This document shows positions 9,001 to 16,346 of a stretch of DNA of 64,000 nt, one piece after another. A program made the position numbers and the translations under genes. Positions within the stretch are counted from its first letter, which is position 1; each line of letters begins with the position of its first letter. This DNA is from Rhodocyclaceae bacterium (GTDB lineage Bacteria > Pseudomonadota > Gammaproteobacteria > Burkholderiales > Rhodocyclaceae). The notes under the pieces were generated by a model. The model did not search any database. It was given only the letters and a program-made list of their open reading frames with translations, and had not been told where the DNA came from. The DNA is taken from the NCBI GenBank assembly GCA_030824275.1, contig JAVBXY010000035.1, forward strand, positions 62,001 to 126,000, given 5' to 3'.

Positions 9001-9726
9001 CACTTGCTGCACCGTGGCGCCGATCTCCGGGCGCTTGTGCAGGCCGGGAATCAGGTCGGCCACCGCGACGTAGATCATGCTCGCCGCCGCCAGCGCCAGA
9101 AGCACCGGCACAGCGCCCTGCGCGTAGCCTAGGGCTGCATAGGCCAGCAGGCCGCCAACCAGGGTGGCGAGACTGGACAGCAGATTGAAGGCCAGCGCCC
9201 TGGACTTCGAATAGCCCGAATGCAGCAGGATCAGGAAGTCGCCGACTTCCTGCGGAATCTCGTGGGCAATCATGGCCAGGGCGGTGACGATGCCCAGACG
9301 CACGTCCTCCATGAAGGCCGCCGCGATCAGCACGCCATCGACGAAGTTGTGGAATGTGTCACCGACGAGGATCAGCAAGCCGCTGCGGCCATGGTCACCG
9401 CCGTGGCTGTGACCATGCGCATGCACGTGTTCATGCCCCTCGCAGGACTCGAAATGGCAGTGGCGCCAGAGCACCAGCTTTTCGAGCACGAAGAAAATCA
9501 TGATGCCGCCGAGGATGGTCGCCGCGCTGGTCGAGGCGTCACCGCTGGCCGTGATGGCATGGGGCAGGACTTCGAGGAAGGAGGCGCCGAGCAGCGCACC
9601 GATGGCGTAGGAGATCAGCATCGGCACCCAGTTGGCCTTCGCCGTATAGGCGAAGGCTGCCGCGGCGGCCACGCTGAGCGCGCCACCGGCCAGCGACATG
9701 GTGATGATCCAGGAAAGTACGGACAT
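8932..9726 (-). CDS. ZIP-family metal transporter
   Basis: Inner-membrane transporter of divalent metals such as zinc, 264 aa with about eight transmembrane segments. Metal-site helices carry TFHNFVDGVLIAA and MIAHEIPQEVGD, the ZIP signatures. A histidine-rich cytoplasmic loop (HEHVHAHGHSHGGDHG) lies between. The ATG at 9726 (MSVLSWIIT) is chosen; the reading frame stays open further upstream through the pgeF-derived duplicate, but that extension is not part of the family. The substrate could be Zn, Fe or Mn. It has no obvious operon partner. Confidence 0.9.
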   Translation of the reverse strand: MSVLSWIITMSLAGGALSVAAAAAFAYTAKANWVPMLISYAIGALLGASFLEVLPHAITASGDASTSAATILGGIMIFFVLEKLVLWRHCHFESCEGHEHVHAHGHSHGGDHGRSGLLILVGDTFHNFVDGVLIAAAFMEDVRLGIVTALAMIAHEIPQEVGDFLILLHSGYSKSRALAFNLLSSLATLVGGLLAYAALGYAQGAVPVLLALAAASMIYVAVADLIPGLHKRPEIGATVQQVLLIAAGIGTIVLTHHIVDSLAG

Positions 9727-9762
9727 GGGCGGCGGATTATAGGCGCCCGACCTGACTTCGGG

Positions 9763-9870
9763 ACAAAAGTCGGCGCTGGCAATACGGCGAAGGCCGAGGG
9801 ATTCGAGCCGCTGGCGAGCTAGCAGGTAGATGCACATAGCCATTTGCCCTCGCCATGGGGCAGGACGGCC
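9763..9870 (-). pseudogene. Duplicated internal fragment of pgeF
   Basis: These 108 bases match 10681-10789 inside the intact pgeF gene at roughly nine positions in ten, with one single-base indel that breaks the frame. Homology begins exactly at ACAAAAGTCGG, the edge of a dispersed-repeat copy, and stops at GGCC, eight bases before the antitoxin stop codon. It is a non-coding relic, although in one frame it adds a false N-terminal extension to the ZIP gene. The direct repeats flank the toxin-antitoxin pair and the 3' end of pgeF. Confidence 0.85.
9765..9788 (-). repeat. Dispersed 24-bp repeat, copy 2 (in the pgeF relic)
   Basis: The plus strand reads AAAAGTCGGCGCTGGC then AATACGGC. It is the counterpart of copy 3 and forms the left edge of the duplicated pgeF fragment. 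Confidence 0.85.
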
Positions 9871-9877
9871 AGACCGT

Positions 9878-10228
9878 TCAGACCGGCGACAGTTCTCCGT
9901 CCTGCTTCTTGCGTGATGCCCGACGCGGTTTGGCGGGTGTCGCTGGCACCGCATGAAGTCGTATCTTCAGCGCCTTTATAAGTTTGAGCATGGTTGAGAA
10001 CTCAGGATTCCCGGACGCGGATAGCGCCTTGTAGAGCCCTTCGCGCGTCAGGCCAGTATCGCGGGCAAGCTGGGACATGCCGCGAGCTCGTGCAATATCG
10101 TTCAATGCGGCGCGAACCAGGCTGCCGTCGCCCGTATCCTCTTCCAGGCAGGCATCCAGATAAAGCGCCATATCTTCTTCGGTTTCCAGATAGTCCGCCG
10201 CATCCCAAGGGGTGAATTTCTCGGCCAT
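9878..10228 (-). CDS. HI1420-type antitoxin (HTH, addiction module)
   Basis: Antitoxin of a type II toxin-antitoxin pair, 116 aa. The N-terminus is MAEKFTPWDAADYLETEED. A helix-turn-helix of the Xre/HigA kind follows: MSQLARDTGLTREGLYKALS then NPEFSTMLKLIKAL. The C-terminal tail is basic (KPRRASRKK). It should neutralise the adjacent toxin and repress the shared promoter. The ATG at 10228 is two bases after the toxin stop, with its Shine-Dalgarno (GGAGGG) inside the toxin gene; a start five codons upstream is possible but overlaps that site. The toxin-first order is typical of this family. Confidence 0.9.
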   Translation of the reverse strand: MAEKFTPWDAADYLETEEDMALYLDACLEEDTGDGSLVRAALNDIARARGMSQLARDTGLTREGLYKALSASGNPEFSTMLKLIKALKIRLHAVPATPAKPRRASRKKQDGELSPV

Positions 10229-10230
10229 GC

Positions 10231-10530
10231 TCAATCCCTCCATTCCCGTACCATCTTGATTGCCTTATGAATATCGGCGTCCTGAGTGCTCTTGTCTCCG
10301 CCAGCCAGCAACACCACCAGCATCGAACCACGCTGCATGAAGTAAATGCGGTAGCCGGGGCCATGATCAATCCGCATCTCGCTGATGCCGTCACGCACCG
10401 ATTTCACATCACCGAAATACCCTGACTCCGCAATACGACGAATCCGGGCATTGATGCGAGCTTGCGCTTGCCTGTCCTTCAGCTTGCGGAACCAGTGCTC
10501 ATAGGTATCGCTTTTGCGGACTTCAACCAT
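10231..10530 (-). CDS. RelE/ParE-family toxin (HI1419-like killer protein)
   Basis: Predicted toxin of 99 aa, COG3657-like. It shows the compact RelE/ParE fold pattern: N-terminal strand, two helices (EHWFRKLKDRQAQARINARI), then strands ISEMRIDHGPGYRIYFMQRG and MLVVLLAGGDKSTQDADI. These families cleave ribosome-associated mRNA or poison gyrase; which applies here is not evident. It is the first gene of the operon, behind its own promoter. The module lies between pgeF and a relic of pgeF, which points to acquisition or rearrangement at this spot. Confidence 0.9.
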   Translation of the reverse strand: MVEVRKSDTYEHWFRKLKDRQAQARINARIRRIAESGYFGDVKSVRDGISEMRIDHGPGYRIYFMQRGSMLVVLLAGGDKSTQDADIHKAIKMVREWRD

Positions 10531-10537
10531 GCCGCAA

Positions 10538-10566
10538 AGTGTAATCCATGATTAACAGGCATTCAA
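10538..10566 (-). promoter_or_regulatory. Promoter of the first toxin-antitoxin operon
   Basis: On the minus strand TTGAAT (10561-10566) and TACACT (10538-10543) are separated by 17 bases. The toxin ATG is only eight bases beyond the -10 box, so the transcript would be nearly or fully leaderless. Confidence 0.65.
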
Positions 10567-10596
10567 GAAAGAAAATACCGAACCATCCCTCATCGC

Positions 10597-11322
10597 TCAC
10601 TCCATCCAGATCAGGCTGGCCATGCGACCGGTGACGCCGTCGCGACGGTAGGAATAAAAGCGCTGATAGTCGCGCACGGTACAAAAGTCGGCGCTGGCGA
10701 TACGGCGAAGGCCGAGGGACTCCAGCCGCTGGCGGGCCAGCAGGTAGATGTCGCACAGCCATTTGCCCTCGCCATGGGGCAGGAAGGCCCTACCGGCCAA
10801 CGCATCGCGGGCCATGAAGGCGGCCCGTACTTCGTCGCCGACCTCGAAGGCTTGCGGGCCGATGGCTGGCCCCAGCCAGGCCATGAGCCGTTCGCCGGGT
10901 ACGGCCATGGCGGTTACGGTGGACTCGATGACGCCGCCGAGCAGCCCACGCCAGCCGGCATGGGCTGCGCCGACGACGCTGCCGGTTTCGTCGCACAACA
11001 GCACCGGCAGGCAGTCGGCAGTGAGAATGGCACAGACCACGCCGCATCGGCGCGTGAAACTGGCATCGGCCTCGACCTTGGGCAGGGCATGGGCGGCATC
11101 GATGCAGCGGGTGCCATGGACCTGATGCAGCCAGACCGGTTCGGCGGGCAGTTCACGACGCAGACGATGACGGTTCTCTTCCACCGCCACCGGGTCGTCG
11201 CCGACGTGATCGCCCAGATTCAAACTGTCCCAGGGCGGCCGACTGACGCCGCCGCTGCGCGTTGTCACCAGAGCGCGCACACCATGTGGAAGCAGCCAGT
11301 CGGGAACGATGGAATCAGTCAT
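10597..11322 (-). CDS. pgeF: PgeF/YfiH multicopper laccase-domain protein
   Basis: Cytoplasmic protein of 241 aa. Family members were once called polyphenol oxidases; they act as purine nucleoside phosphorylase/adenosine deaminase-like enzymes, and in E. coli the protein edits peptidoglycan precursors. Visible landmarks are HQVHGTRC, LTADCLPVLLCD, HAGWRGLLGG and the C-terminal RRDGVTGRMASLIW. Near the end, the dispersed repeat (10683-10706) is read as RRIASADFC, where relatives typically have a loop before FCT. The gene overlaps rluD by 8 bases. Part of it is duplicated at 9763-9870. Confidence 0.9.
   Translation of the reverse strand: MTDSIVPDWLLPHGVRALVTTRSGGVSRPPWDSLNLGDHVGDDPVAVEENRHRLRRELPAEPVWLHQVHGTRCIDAAHALPKVEADASFTRRCGVVCAILTADCLPVLLCDETGSVVGAAHAGWRGLLGGVIESTVTAMAVPGERLMAWLGPAIGPQAFEVGDEVRAAFMARDALAGRAFLPHGEGKWLCDIYLLARQRLESLGLRRIASADFCTVRDYQRFYSYRRDGVTGRMASLIWME
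10683..10706 (-). repeat. Dispersed 24-bp repeat, copy 3 (inside pgeF)
   Basis: The plus strand reads AAAAGTCGGCGCTGGCG then ATACGGC, a consensus match. It is translated in pgeF as part of RRIASADFC. Confidence 0.85.
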
Positions 11323-12268
11323 CGCGCAGCGTCGCCAGCAACGTGGCGAAATCGTCGGGTAAGGGCGACTCCCAGGTCATCTCGACACCGGAAGCCGGAT
11401 GCACGAGGGCCAGCCGCCATGCATGCAGGGCCTGGCGTGGAAAGGCATCGAGCCGCACATCGCCGCTTTTCGCTTTGCCATAGACCGGATCGCCGGCGCA
11501 GGGATGGCCGAGCGAGGCGAGGTGCACGCGAATCTGGTGGGTGCGCCCGGTTTCCAGCCGGCACTCGAGCAGCGTCGCCTTGGCGAAACGTTCGCGCACG
11601 GCATAGTGGGTGCGCGCCTCCTTGCCACCGTGTTTGACCACCGCCATCTTCGTGCGCTGTACCGGGTGGCGGCCCATGGGCGCATCGACGGTGCCGTCGC
11701 CAGAGACATGGCCGAGAGCGAGAGCGAGATAGTTGCGCTTGACCGTGCGTGCCTGCAACTGGCGCACCAGATCGGTCTGCGCCGGCAGCGTCTTCGCCAC
11801 CACCATCAGGCCGCTGGTGTCCTTGTCCAGGCGATGCACGATGCCGGCGCGCGGCACCTCGGCCAGTTTCGGCGCATGGTGCAGCAACGCGTTCATCAGC
11901 GTACCCGTGGCATTGCCGTTGCCAGGATGAACGACGAGGCCGGCCGGCTTATCGATGACCATCAGGTGATCGTCCTCGAAGACGATAGGCAGCGGAATGT
12001 CTTCTGCTTCATGCGAAAAAGTCGGCGCTGGCGGCACGGCGAATTCAATGACTTCGCCGCCCATGACCTTGCGCTTGGCATCTCCTGCGCCGCCATCGAT
12101 CTGGATGACGCCCTCCTTCAGCCAGGCTTGCAGGCGCGAGCGCGAATGCTCGGGGAAAAGCTTCGCCAGCGCAGCGTCGAGACGCAGGCCGGCGCAATCA
12201 TTGGGAATTGAGCGAGTTTGGGACGGCGCAGAGCTATAATTTGCGCCTCCCGTTTGCAGAGCATTCAT
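11315..12268 (-). CDS. rluD: Ribosomal large subunit pseudouridine synthase RluD
   Basis: Forms pseudouridines in helix 69 of 23S rRNA (positions 1911, 1915, 1917 in E. coli). From the ATG at 12268 it has 317 aa. An N-terminal S4 RNA-binding domain (LRLDAALAKLFPEHSRSRLQAWL) is followed by a linker that contains a dispersed-repeat copy (PPAPTF). The RluA-type catalytic domain carries RLDKDTSGLMVVAKT with the catalytic Asp. The start is uncertain: the only usable ATGs (12268 and 12271) abut the bamD ATG on the other strand and have no Shine-Dalgarno. Overlap with pgeF is 8 bases, an arrangement common in proteobacteria. Confidence 0.9.
   Translation of the reverse strand: MNALQTGGANYSSAPSQTRSIPNDCAGLRLDAALAKLFPEHSRSRLQAWLKEGVIQIDGGAGDAKRKVMGGEVIEFAVPPAPTFSHEAEDIPLPIVFEDDHLMVIDKPAGLVVHPGNGNATGTLMNALLHHAPKLAEVPRAGIVHRLDKDTSGLMVVAKTLPAQTDLVRQLQARTVKRNYLALALGHVSGDGTVDAPMGRHPVQRTKMAVVKHGGKEARTHYAVRERFAKATLLECRLETGRTHQIRVHLASLGHPCAGDPVYGKAKSGDVRLDAFPRQALHAWRLALVHPASGVEMTWESPLPDDFATLLATLRDD
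12017..12040 (-). repeat. Dispersed 24-bp repeat, copy 4 (inside rluD)
   Basis: The plus strand reads AAAAGTCGGCGCTGGCG then GCACGGC. In rluD it encodes AVPPAPTF, in the linker between the S4 and catalytic domains. Confidence 0.85.
12235..12240 (+). promoter_or_regulatory. Putative -10 box of bamD
   Basis: A perfect TATAAT 29 bases ahead of the bamD ATG. No convincing -35 lies at 17 bases. It falls within the N-terminal codons of divergent rluD. Confidence 0.5.
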
Positions 12269-12269
12269 C

Positions 12270-13076
12270 ATGCGCAGTTTAGCCCGCCGTTCATTCTTCC
12301 CGCTGCTTCTGCTTGTCTCCGTGTTCCTGGGCGCATGCAGTCTGCTGCCCGAGCAGATCGACGAAACCGGCAGTTGGTCGGCCAACAAGCTCTACAGCGA
12401 AGCCAAGCAGGCGATGTCGGATGGCGCCTACGACAAGGCCATCAAGTATTTCGAGAAGCTCGAAGCACGCTTCCCCTATGGCCGCTATGCCCAGCAGGCC
12501 CAGCTCGAAGTGGCCTATGCCTATTTCCGTCAAGGCGAACCGGCTTCCACCATCTCCGCCTGCGACCGCTTCATCCGCCTGCACCCGAACCATCCCAACG
12601 TGGACTACGCCTATTACCTGAAAGGCCTGGCCAACTTCAACGAGGATATCGGCATGCTCGGCTACGTCAGCATGCAGGATCTGACCGAGCGTGACCCCAA
12701 GGCCGCCAAGGAATCCTTCGATGCCTTCAAGGTAATGGTCGCCAAGTATCCGGAGAGCCGCTACACACCGGACGCCACGGCGCGCATGAAATATCTGGTG
12801 AATGCCCTCGCCTCCCACGAAGTGCATGTGGCCCGCTACTACATGAAGCGCGAGGCCTATCTGGCCGCCATCAACCGCGCCCAGACCGCGATCAAGACCT
12901 ACCCGGACGCGCCGGCCAATGAGGAGGCCCTGTTCGTCATGGTCAAGGCCTACGACCTGATGGGCATGAACGACCTGCGCGACGATGCCGAGCGCGTCAT
13001 GCGCAAGAACTTCCCCAAGAGCGAATACTACGTGCGCGGCCTCAACCGGCCCGAACCGTGGTGGAAGCTCTGGTGA
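12270..13076 (+). CDS. bamD: Outer membrane assembly lipoprotein BamD (ComL)
   Basis: Essential component of the BAM complex, which inserts beta-barrel proteins into the outer membrane; 268 aa. The signal peptide has lipobox LGAC with lipidated Cys23. TPR repeats follow, for example LYSEAKQAMSDGAYDKAIKYFEKLEARFPYG with lengths split by APYGRYA-like turns, then the BamD-typical EHVARYYMKR-like block (HVARYYMKREAYLAAINR) and the terminus PEPWWKLW. Its start codon is adjacent to that of divergent rluD, a conserved gene pair. A GC-rich hairpin follows the gene. Confidence 0.96.
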   Translation: MRSLARRSFFPLLLLVSVFLGACSLLPEQIDETGSWSANKLYSEAKQAMSDGAYDKAIKYFEKLEARFPYGRYAQQAQLEVAYAYFRQGEPASTISACDRFIRLHPNHPNVDYAYYLKGLANFNEDIGMLGYVSMQDLTERDPKAAKESFDAFKVMVAKYPESRYTPDATARMKYLVNALASHEVHVARYYMKREAYLAAINRAQTAIKTYPDAPANEEALFVMVKAYDLMGMNDLRDDAERVMRKNFPKSEYYVRGLNRPEPWWKLW

Positions 13077-13100
13077 TCCGCGCGGCAAGCTAGCAGCACC

Positions 13101-13125
13101 TCCGCCCGGCTCCGCGCCGGGCGTT
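13101..13125 (+). terminator. Probable terminator after bamD
   Basis: CGCCCGGC pairs with GCCGGGCG around a 5-base loop, followed by TTTC. The T-run is short, so termination may be partial. Confidence 0.55.
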
Positions 13126-13162
13126 TCACATCAAAACAAAACAAACCCTGGAGAACTCCCCC

Positions 13163-14689
13163 ATGACCGTCGACATCACGTCGTCTTCCCTTTCCATCGG
13201 CATCGTCGGCACGGGTGCCATGGGCCGTGGCATCGCCCAGATCGCCGCCCAGAATGGCATCCGCGTGATGCTTTTCGACGCATTGCCCGGCGCCGCCGGC
13301 AATGCCCGCGAAGCCGTGATCGCGACCCTCGCCAAGCTGGCCGAGAAGGGCAAAATCACCGCCGAACAACTGGCCGCCACCTCGGCCAAGCTCGAAGTCG
13401 TCGCCGCCCTCACCGAGCTGGCCTCGGCCCAGGTCATCGTCGAAGCCATCGTCGAGAACCTCGACGTCAAGAAGCAGCTTTTCCAGCAGCTCGAAGACAT
13501 CATTGCGGCCGACTGCATCCTCGCCACCAACACCTCCTCGCTGTCCGTCACCTCGATTGCTGCCGCCTGCAAGCGCCCCGAGCGCGTGGTCGGCTTCCAC
13601 TTCTTCAACCCCGTGCCGCTGATGAAAATCGTCGAAGTCATCGACGGCCTGCTCACCGCACCGGCCAACGCCGAAGCCATGCTGGCCCTCGGCCAGCGCA
13701 TGGGCCACACGGCGGTGCGCGCCAAGGACACACCGGGATTCATCGTCAATCACGCCGGTCGCGGCTTCGTCACCGAAGCCCTGCGCATCCTCGGCGAAGG
13801 CGTCGCCGACTTCTGGGAAGTGGACCGCGTCATGCGCGAAGCCGCCGGTTTCCGCATGGGCCCCTTCGAGCTGCTCGACCTTACCGGCATGGATGTCTCC
13901 CATCCGGTCATGGAGTCGGTCTACAACCAGTACTATCAGGAACCCCGCTACCGTCCCTCGGCCCTGGCCGCCCAGCGTCTCGCCGGCGGCGTGCTCGGCC
14001 GCAAGACTGGCCGCGGTTTCTACACCTACACCAACGGCGCCGCCGAGCCCATGCCCGTGGCGGCCGTGCCGACGGCGCTGCCCGCCAGCGTCTGGGTCAG
14101 CCAGGCGATTCCCGCCTGGGGTGATGCCGTTCGCGCCATCGTTACCAAGGCCGGTGTCACACTGGAAACCGGTCCCGCGCCCTCCCGCGACGCCCTGTGC
14201 ATCGTCACGCCGCTGGGCACCGACGCCACCACCCTGGCCACGACCCAGGGCCTGGACGCCGCCCGCACCGTGGCCGTCGATTGCCTCCTCGGCCTCGACA
14301 AGCGTAGGACGCTGATGACCACGCCGCTCACCGCACCGGGCCTGCGCGACGCCGCCCACGCCCTGTTCGCCATCGACGGCACACCCGTCAGCGTGATCCG
14401 CGACAGCGCCGGCCTGATCGCTCAGCGCATCCTCGCCTGCATCGTCAACATCGGCTGTGACATCGCCCAGCAGCGCGTCGCCACGCCTGGCGACATCGAC
14501 CGCGCCGTCACCCTCGGCCTCGGCTACCCGAAAGGCCCACTGGGTTTTGGCGACGCCCTCGGCGCAAAAAATATCCTCGCCATTCTCGAATCCATGCAGG
14601 GCTTCTACGGCGATCCGCGCTACCGCCCCAGCCCCTGGCTCAAGCGTCGCGCCCTGCTCGGCGTCTCACTGCTTACCGAGGAAAACTGA
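13163..14689 (+). CDS. 3-hydroxyacyl-CoA dehydrogenase, PaaH/PaaC type
   Basis: NAD-dependent oxidation of (S)-3-hydroxyacyl-CoA, 508 aa. The N-terminal Rossmann domain has GTGAMGRGIA; the catalytic region includes VGFHFFNPVPLMKIVEVI. Two C-terminal 3HCDH domains follow (ending near residues 290 and 490), and this double-C-domain layout matches PaaH of phenylacetate degradation rather than short Hbd enzymes. No other phenylacetate genes are in the window, so it could equally serve general beta-oxidation or PHB turnover. It has the GGAGAAC-type Shine-Dalgarno upstream and shares one base (TGATG) with the next gene. Confidence 0.88.
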   Translation: MTVDITSSSLSIGIVGTGAMGRGIAQIAAQNGIRVMLFDALPGAAGNAREAVIATLAKLAEKGKITAEQLAATSAKLEVVAALTELASAQVIVEAIVENLDVKKQLFQQLEDIIAADCILATNTSSLSVTSIAAACKRPERVVGFHFFNPVPLMKIVEVIDGLLTAPANAEAMLALGQRMGHTAVRAKDTPGFIVNHAGRGFVTEALRILGEGVADFWEVDRVMREAAGFRMGPFELLDLTGMDVSHPVMESVYNQYYQEPRYRPSALAAQRLAGGVLGRKTGRGFYTYTNGAAEPMPVAAVPTALPASVWVSQAIPAWGDAVRAIVTKAGVTLETGPAPSRDALCIVTPLGTDATTLATTQGLDAARTVAVDCLLGLDKRRTLMTTPLTAPGLRDAAHALFAIDGTPVSVIRDSAGLIAQRILACIVNIGCDIAQQRVATPGDIDRAVTLGLGYPKGPLGFGDALGAKNILAILESMQGFYGDPRYRPSPWLKRRALLGVSLLTEEN

Positions 14690-15669
14690 TGGCCGGCCGC
14701 GCCCTCCTCTGCAAGGTCTGGGGGCCGTTGGAAAGCCTGGAAGTCGGCGTGCTGCCAACGCCGACTTTAGGCCCCAAGGACGTGCTGATCGGCATGAAAG
14801 CCGTGGCGCTGAACTTCCCCGACACGCTGATCGTCGAGGGCAAGTACCAGTTCAAACCGCCCTTCCCCTTCGCACCGGGTAGCGAGCTGTCCGGCGTGGT
14901 CAAGGCCGTCGGCAAGGACGTGACGCGCTTCGTCATCGGTGACGAGGTCATCGCCGCACCGCTGTTCGGTGCGCTGGCCGAGGAAGTCGTCGCGCCCGAA
15001 GAGCGCGTGATGAAAAAGCCCGCCGGCATGGACTGGGACATCGCCGCCGCCATCACCGTCTCCCACGGCACCACCATCCACGCCCTCAAGGACCGCGCCC
15101 AGCTCAAGCCCGGCGAAATCCTGCTGGTGCTCGGTGCCGCCGGCGGTACTGGACTCTCGGCCATCGAACTGGGCAAGCTGATGGGTGCCCGCGTCATCGC
15201 CGCCGCATCGAGTCCCGAGAAGCTCGAGGTCTGCCGCCAGATGGGCGCCGACTGGTTTATCGACTATTCCCGCGAAGACCTCAGAACCCGAGTCCGCCAG
15301 ATCACCGACGATGCCGGCGCCGACGTGGTCTACGACCCGGTGGGCGGGCCGTATGCGGAAGCCGCGCTGCGCTCCACGGCCTGGAACGGTCGCTACCTCG
15401 TGATCGGCTTCGCCCACGGCGAGATTCCCAAGCTGCCGGCCAACCTGCTGCTGCTCAAGGGCTGCGCGGCCATGGGCGTGTTCTGGGGCGACTTCGTCCG
15501 TCGCGAGCCAGAGAAGAGCGAAGCTAACATGCAGGAACTCTTCGCCCACATCGCCGCCGGCCGCGTCAAGCCGCAGGTCAGCGGCCATTTCACCCTAGAC
15601 ACCGCCGTCGAGGCCCTGCGCCTGATCGCCCATCGCAAAGCCACCGGAAAGATCATCGTCAAGCCATGA
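14689..15669 (+). CDS. Zinc-independent MDR: NADPH:quinone oxidoreductase family
   Basis: Medium-chain dehydrogenase/reductase of 326 aa, quinone oxidoreductase subfamily. It has an N-terminal GroES-like domain, then the Rossmann domain with LVLGAAGGTGLSAIELGKLMGARV. No catalytic-zinc cysteine/histidine set is visible. It would reduce quinones or enoyl compounds with NADPH. It is coupled to the dehydrogenase upstream (TGATG) and overlaps the thioesterase downstream by 4 bases, so the three form a CoA/lipid-related operon. Near the 5' end a perfect 10-bp inverted repeat (14741-14767) contains a degenerate repeat copy. Confidence 0.88.
   Translation: MAGRALLCKVWGPLESLEVGVLPTPTLGPKDVLIGMKAVALNFPDTLIVEGKYQFKPPFPFAPGSELSGVVKAVGKDVTRFVIGDEVIAAPLFGALAEEVVAPEERVMKKPAGMDWDIAAAITVSHGTTIHALKDRAQLKPGEILLVLGAAGGTGLSAIELGKLMGARVIAAASSPEKLEVCRQMGADWFIDYSREDLRTRVRQITDDAGADVVYDPVGGPYAEAALRSTAWNGRYLVIGFAHGEIPKLPANLLLLKGCAAMGVFWGDFVRREPEKSEANMQELFAHIAAGRVKPQVSGHFTLDTAVEALRLIAHRKATGKIIVKP
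14741..14767. repeat. Inverted repeat containing a partial dispersed-repeat copy
   Basis: AAGTCGGCGT and ACGCCGACTT are perfect complements separated by 7 bases. The right arm with its flank (GTGCTGCCAACGCCGACTTT) resembles the dispersed repeat and is read as LPTPT in the quinone-oxidoreductase gene. Confidence 0.6.
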
Positions 15670-16112
15670 ACACTTCCACACACCCGAGTGAATTCTCTGC
15701 CTTCCGCTTCCGCACGCCGCTGCGCGTGCGCTGGGCCGAGGTGGATGCGCAGAGCATCGTCTTCAACGGCCACTACCTGACCTACTTCGACGTCGGCATT
15801 ACCGAATACTGGCGCGCCATCGGTCTGCCCTGGCCCGATACCATGGTCGGCGAGCCCACCGAACTCTTCGTCGTCAAGTCACTGATCAACTACCGCGGCT
15901 CCGCCCGCTTCGACGACATGCTGGACATCGCCGTACGCGCCGGCAAGCTGGGCAAGTCGAGCATGACATTCGAGATGGGCATCTTCCGCGACGGCGAGCG
16001 CCTGATCAGCGGCGAAGTGGTCTACGTCAATGCCGATCCGCATACGCGGCAGTCGGCGCCGATCCCGCAGAAGTTGCGCAGCGCCATCGAGGGCTACGAA
16101 GCCGGCGGCTGA
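15666..16112 (+). CDS. Acyl-CoA thioesterase, 4HBT/YbgC family
   Basis: Hot-dog-fold thioesterase of 148 aa. The active-site block is RVRWAEVDAQSIVFNGHYLTYFDVG, with the catalytic Asp in EVDAQ and the conserved FN/HYL stretch. It should hydrolyse short or medium acyl-CoA, or hydroxybenzoyl-CoA-like substrates; specificity is unknown. It overlaps the MDR gene by 4 bases and ends 19 bases inside the convergent small membrane protein gene. Confidence 0.88.
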   Translation: MNTSTHPSEFSAFRFRTPLRVRWAEVDAQSIVFNGHYLTYFDVGITEYWRAIGLPWPDTMVGEPTELFVVKSLINYRGSARFDDMLDIAVRAGKLGKSSMTFEMGIFRDGERLISGEVVYVNADPHTRQSAPIPQKLRSAIEGYEAGG

Positions 16113-16312
16113 CGCTGCTGCCTGGCCTGCCGGGTATCAAACACGATCTTTACGGCAGCCACCACATTAACCGCCGCCACGGCAAGCGCCGGCCAGAGCG
16201 GCAGCTCCTGACCGGACTTCGCTCCGTACAAGAGCAGCCCGCCAAGAGCAGCACCGCCAACCAGGAGCGTCATGACACCTGCGCTGGCAAAACCTTCCTG
16301 TTTGTGATTCAA
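16094..16312 (-). CDS. Small two-span membrane protein, unknown
   Basis: 72 aa with two hydrophobic stretches (about 11-30 and 38-58) joined by KSGQELPLWP, and a basic C-terminus rich in R and Q. The start is TTG at 16312, preceded by an excellent Shine-Dalgarno (AGGAGG, eight bases away), which supports real translation. I do not recognise the family. Its last 19 bases overlap the end of the thioesterase gene on the other strand. Confidence 0.55.
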   Translation of the reverse strand: MNHKQEGFASAGVMTLLVGGAALGGLLLYGAKSGQELPLWPALAVAAVNVVAAVKIVFDTRQARQQRQPPAS

Positions 16313-16346
16313 AGCACCTTCCTCCTTTGTCGCATGAATACGAGCC

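Noticed and set aside
9726..9954. An N-terminal extension of the ZIP transporter
   Set aside because: The extra residues come from the pgeF relic read in frame; the family start is MSVLSWIIT at 9726.
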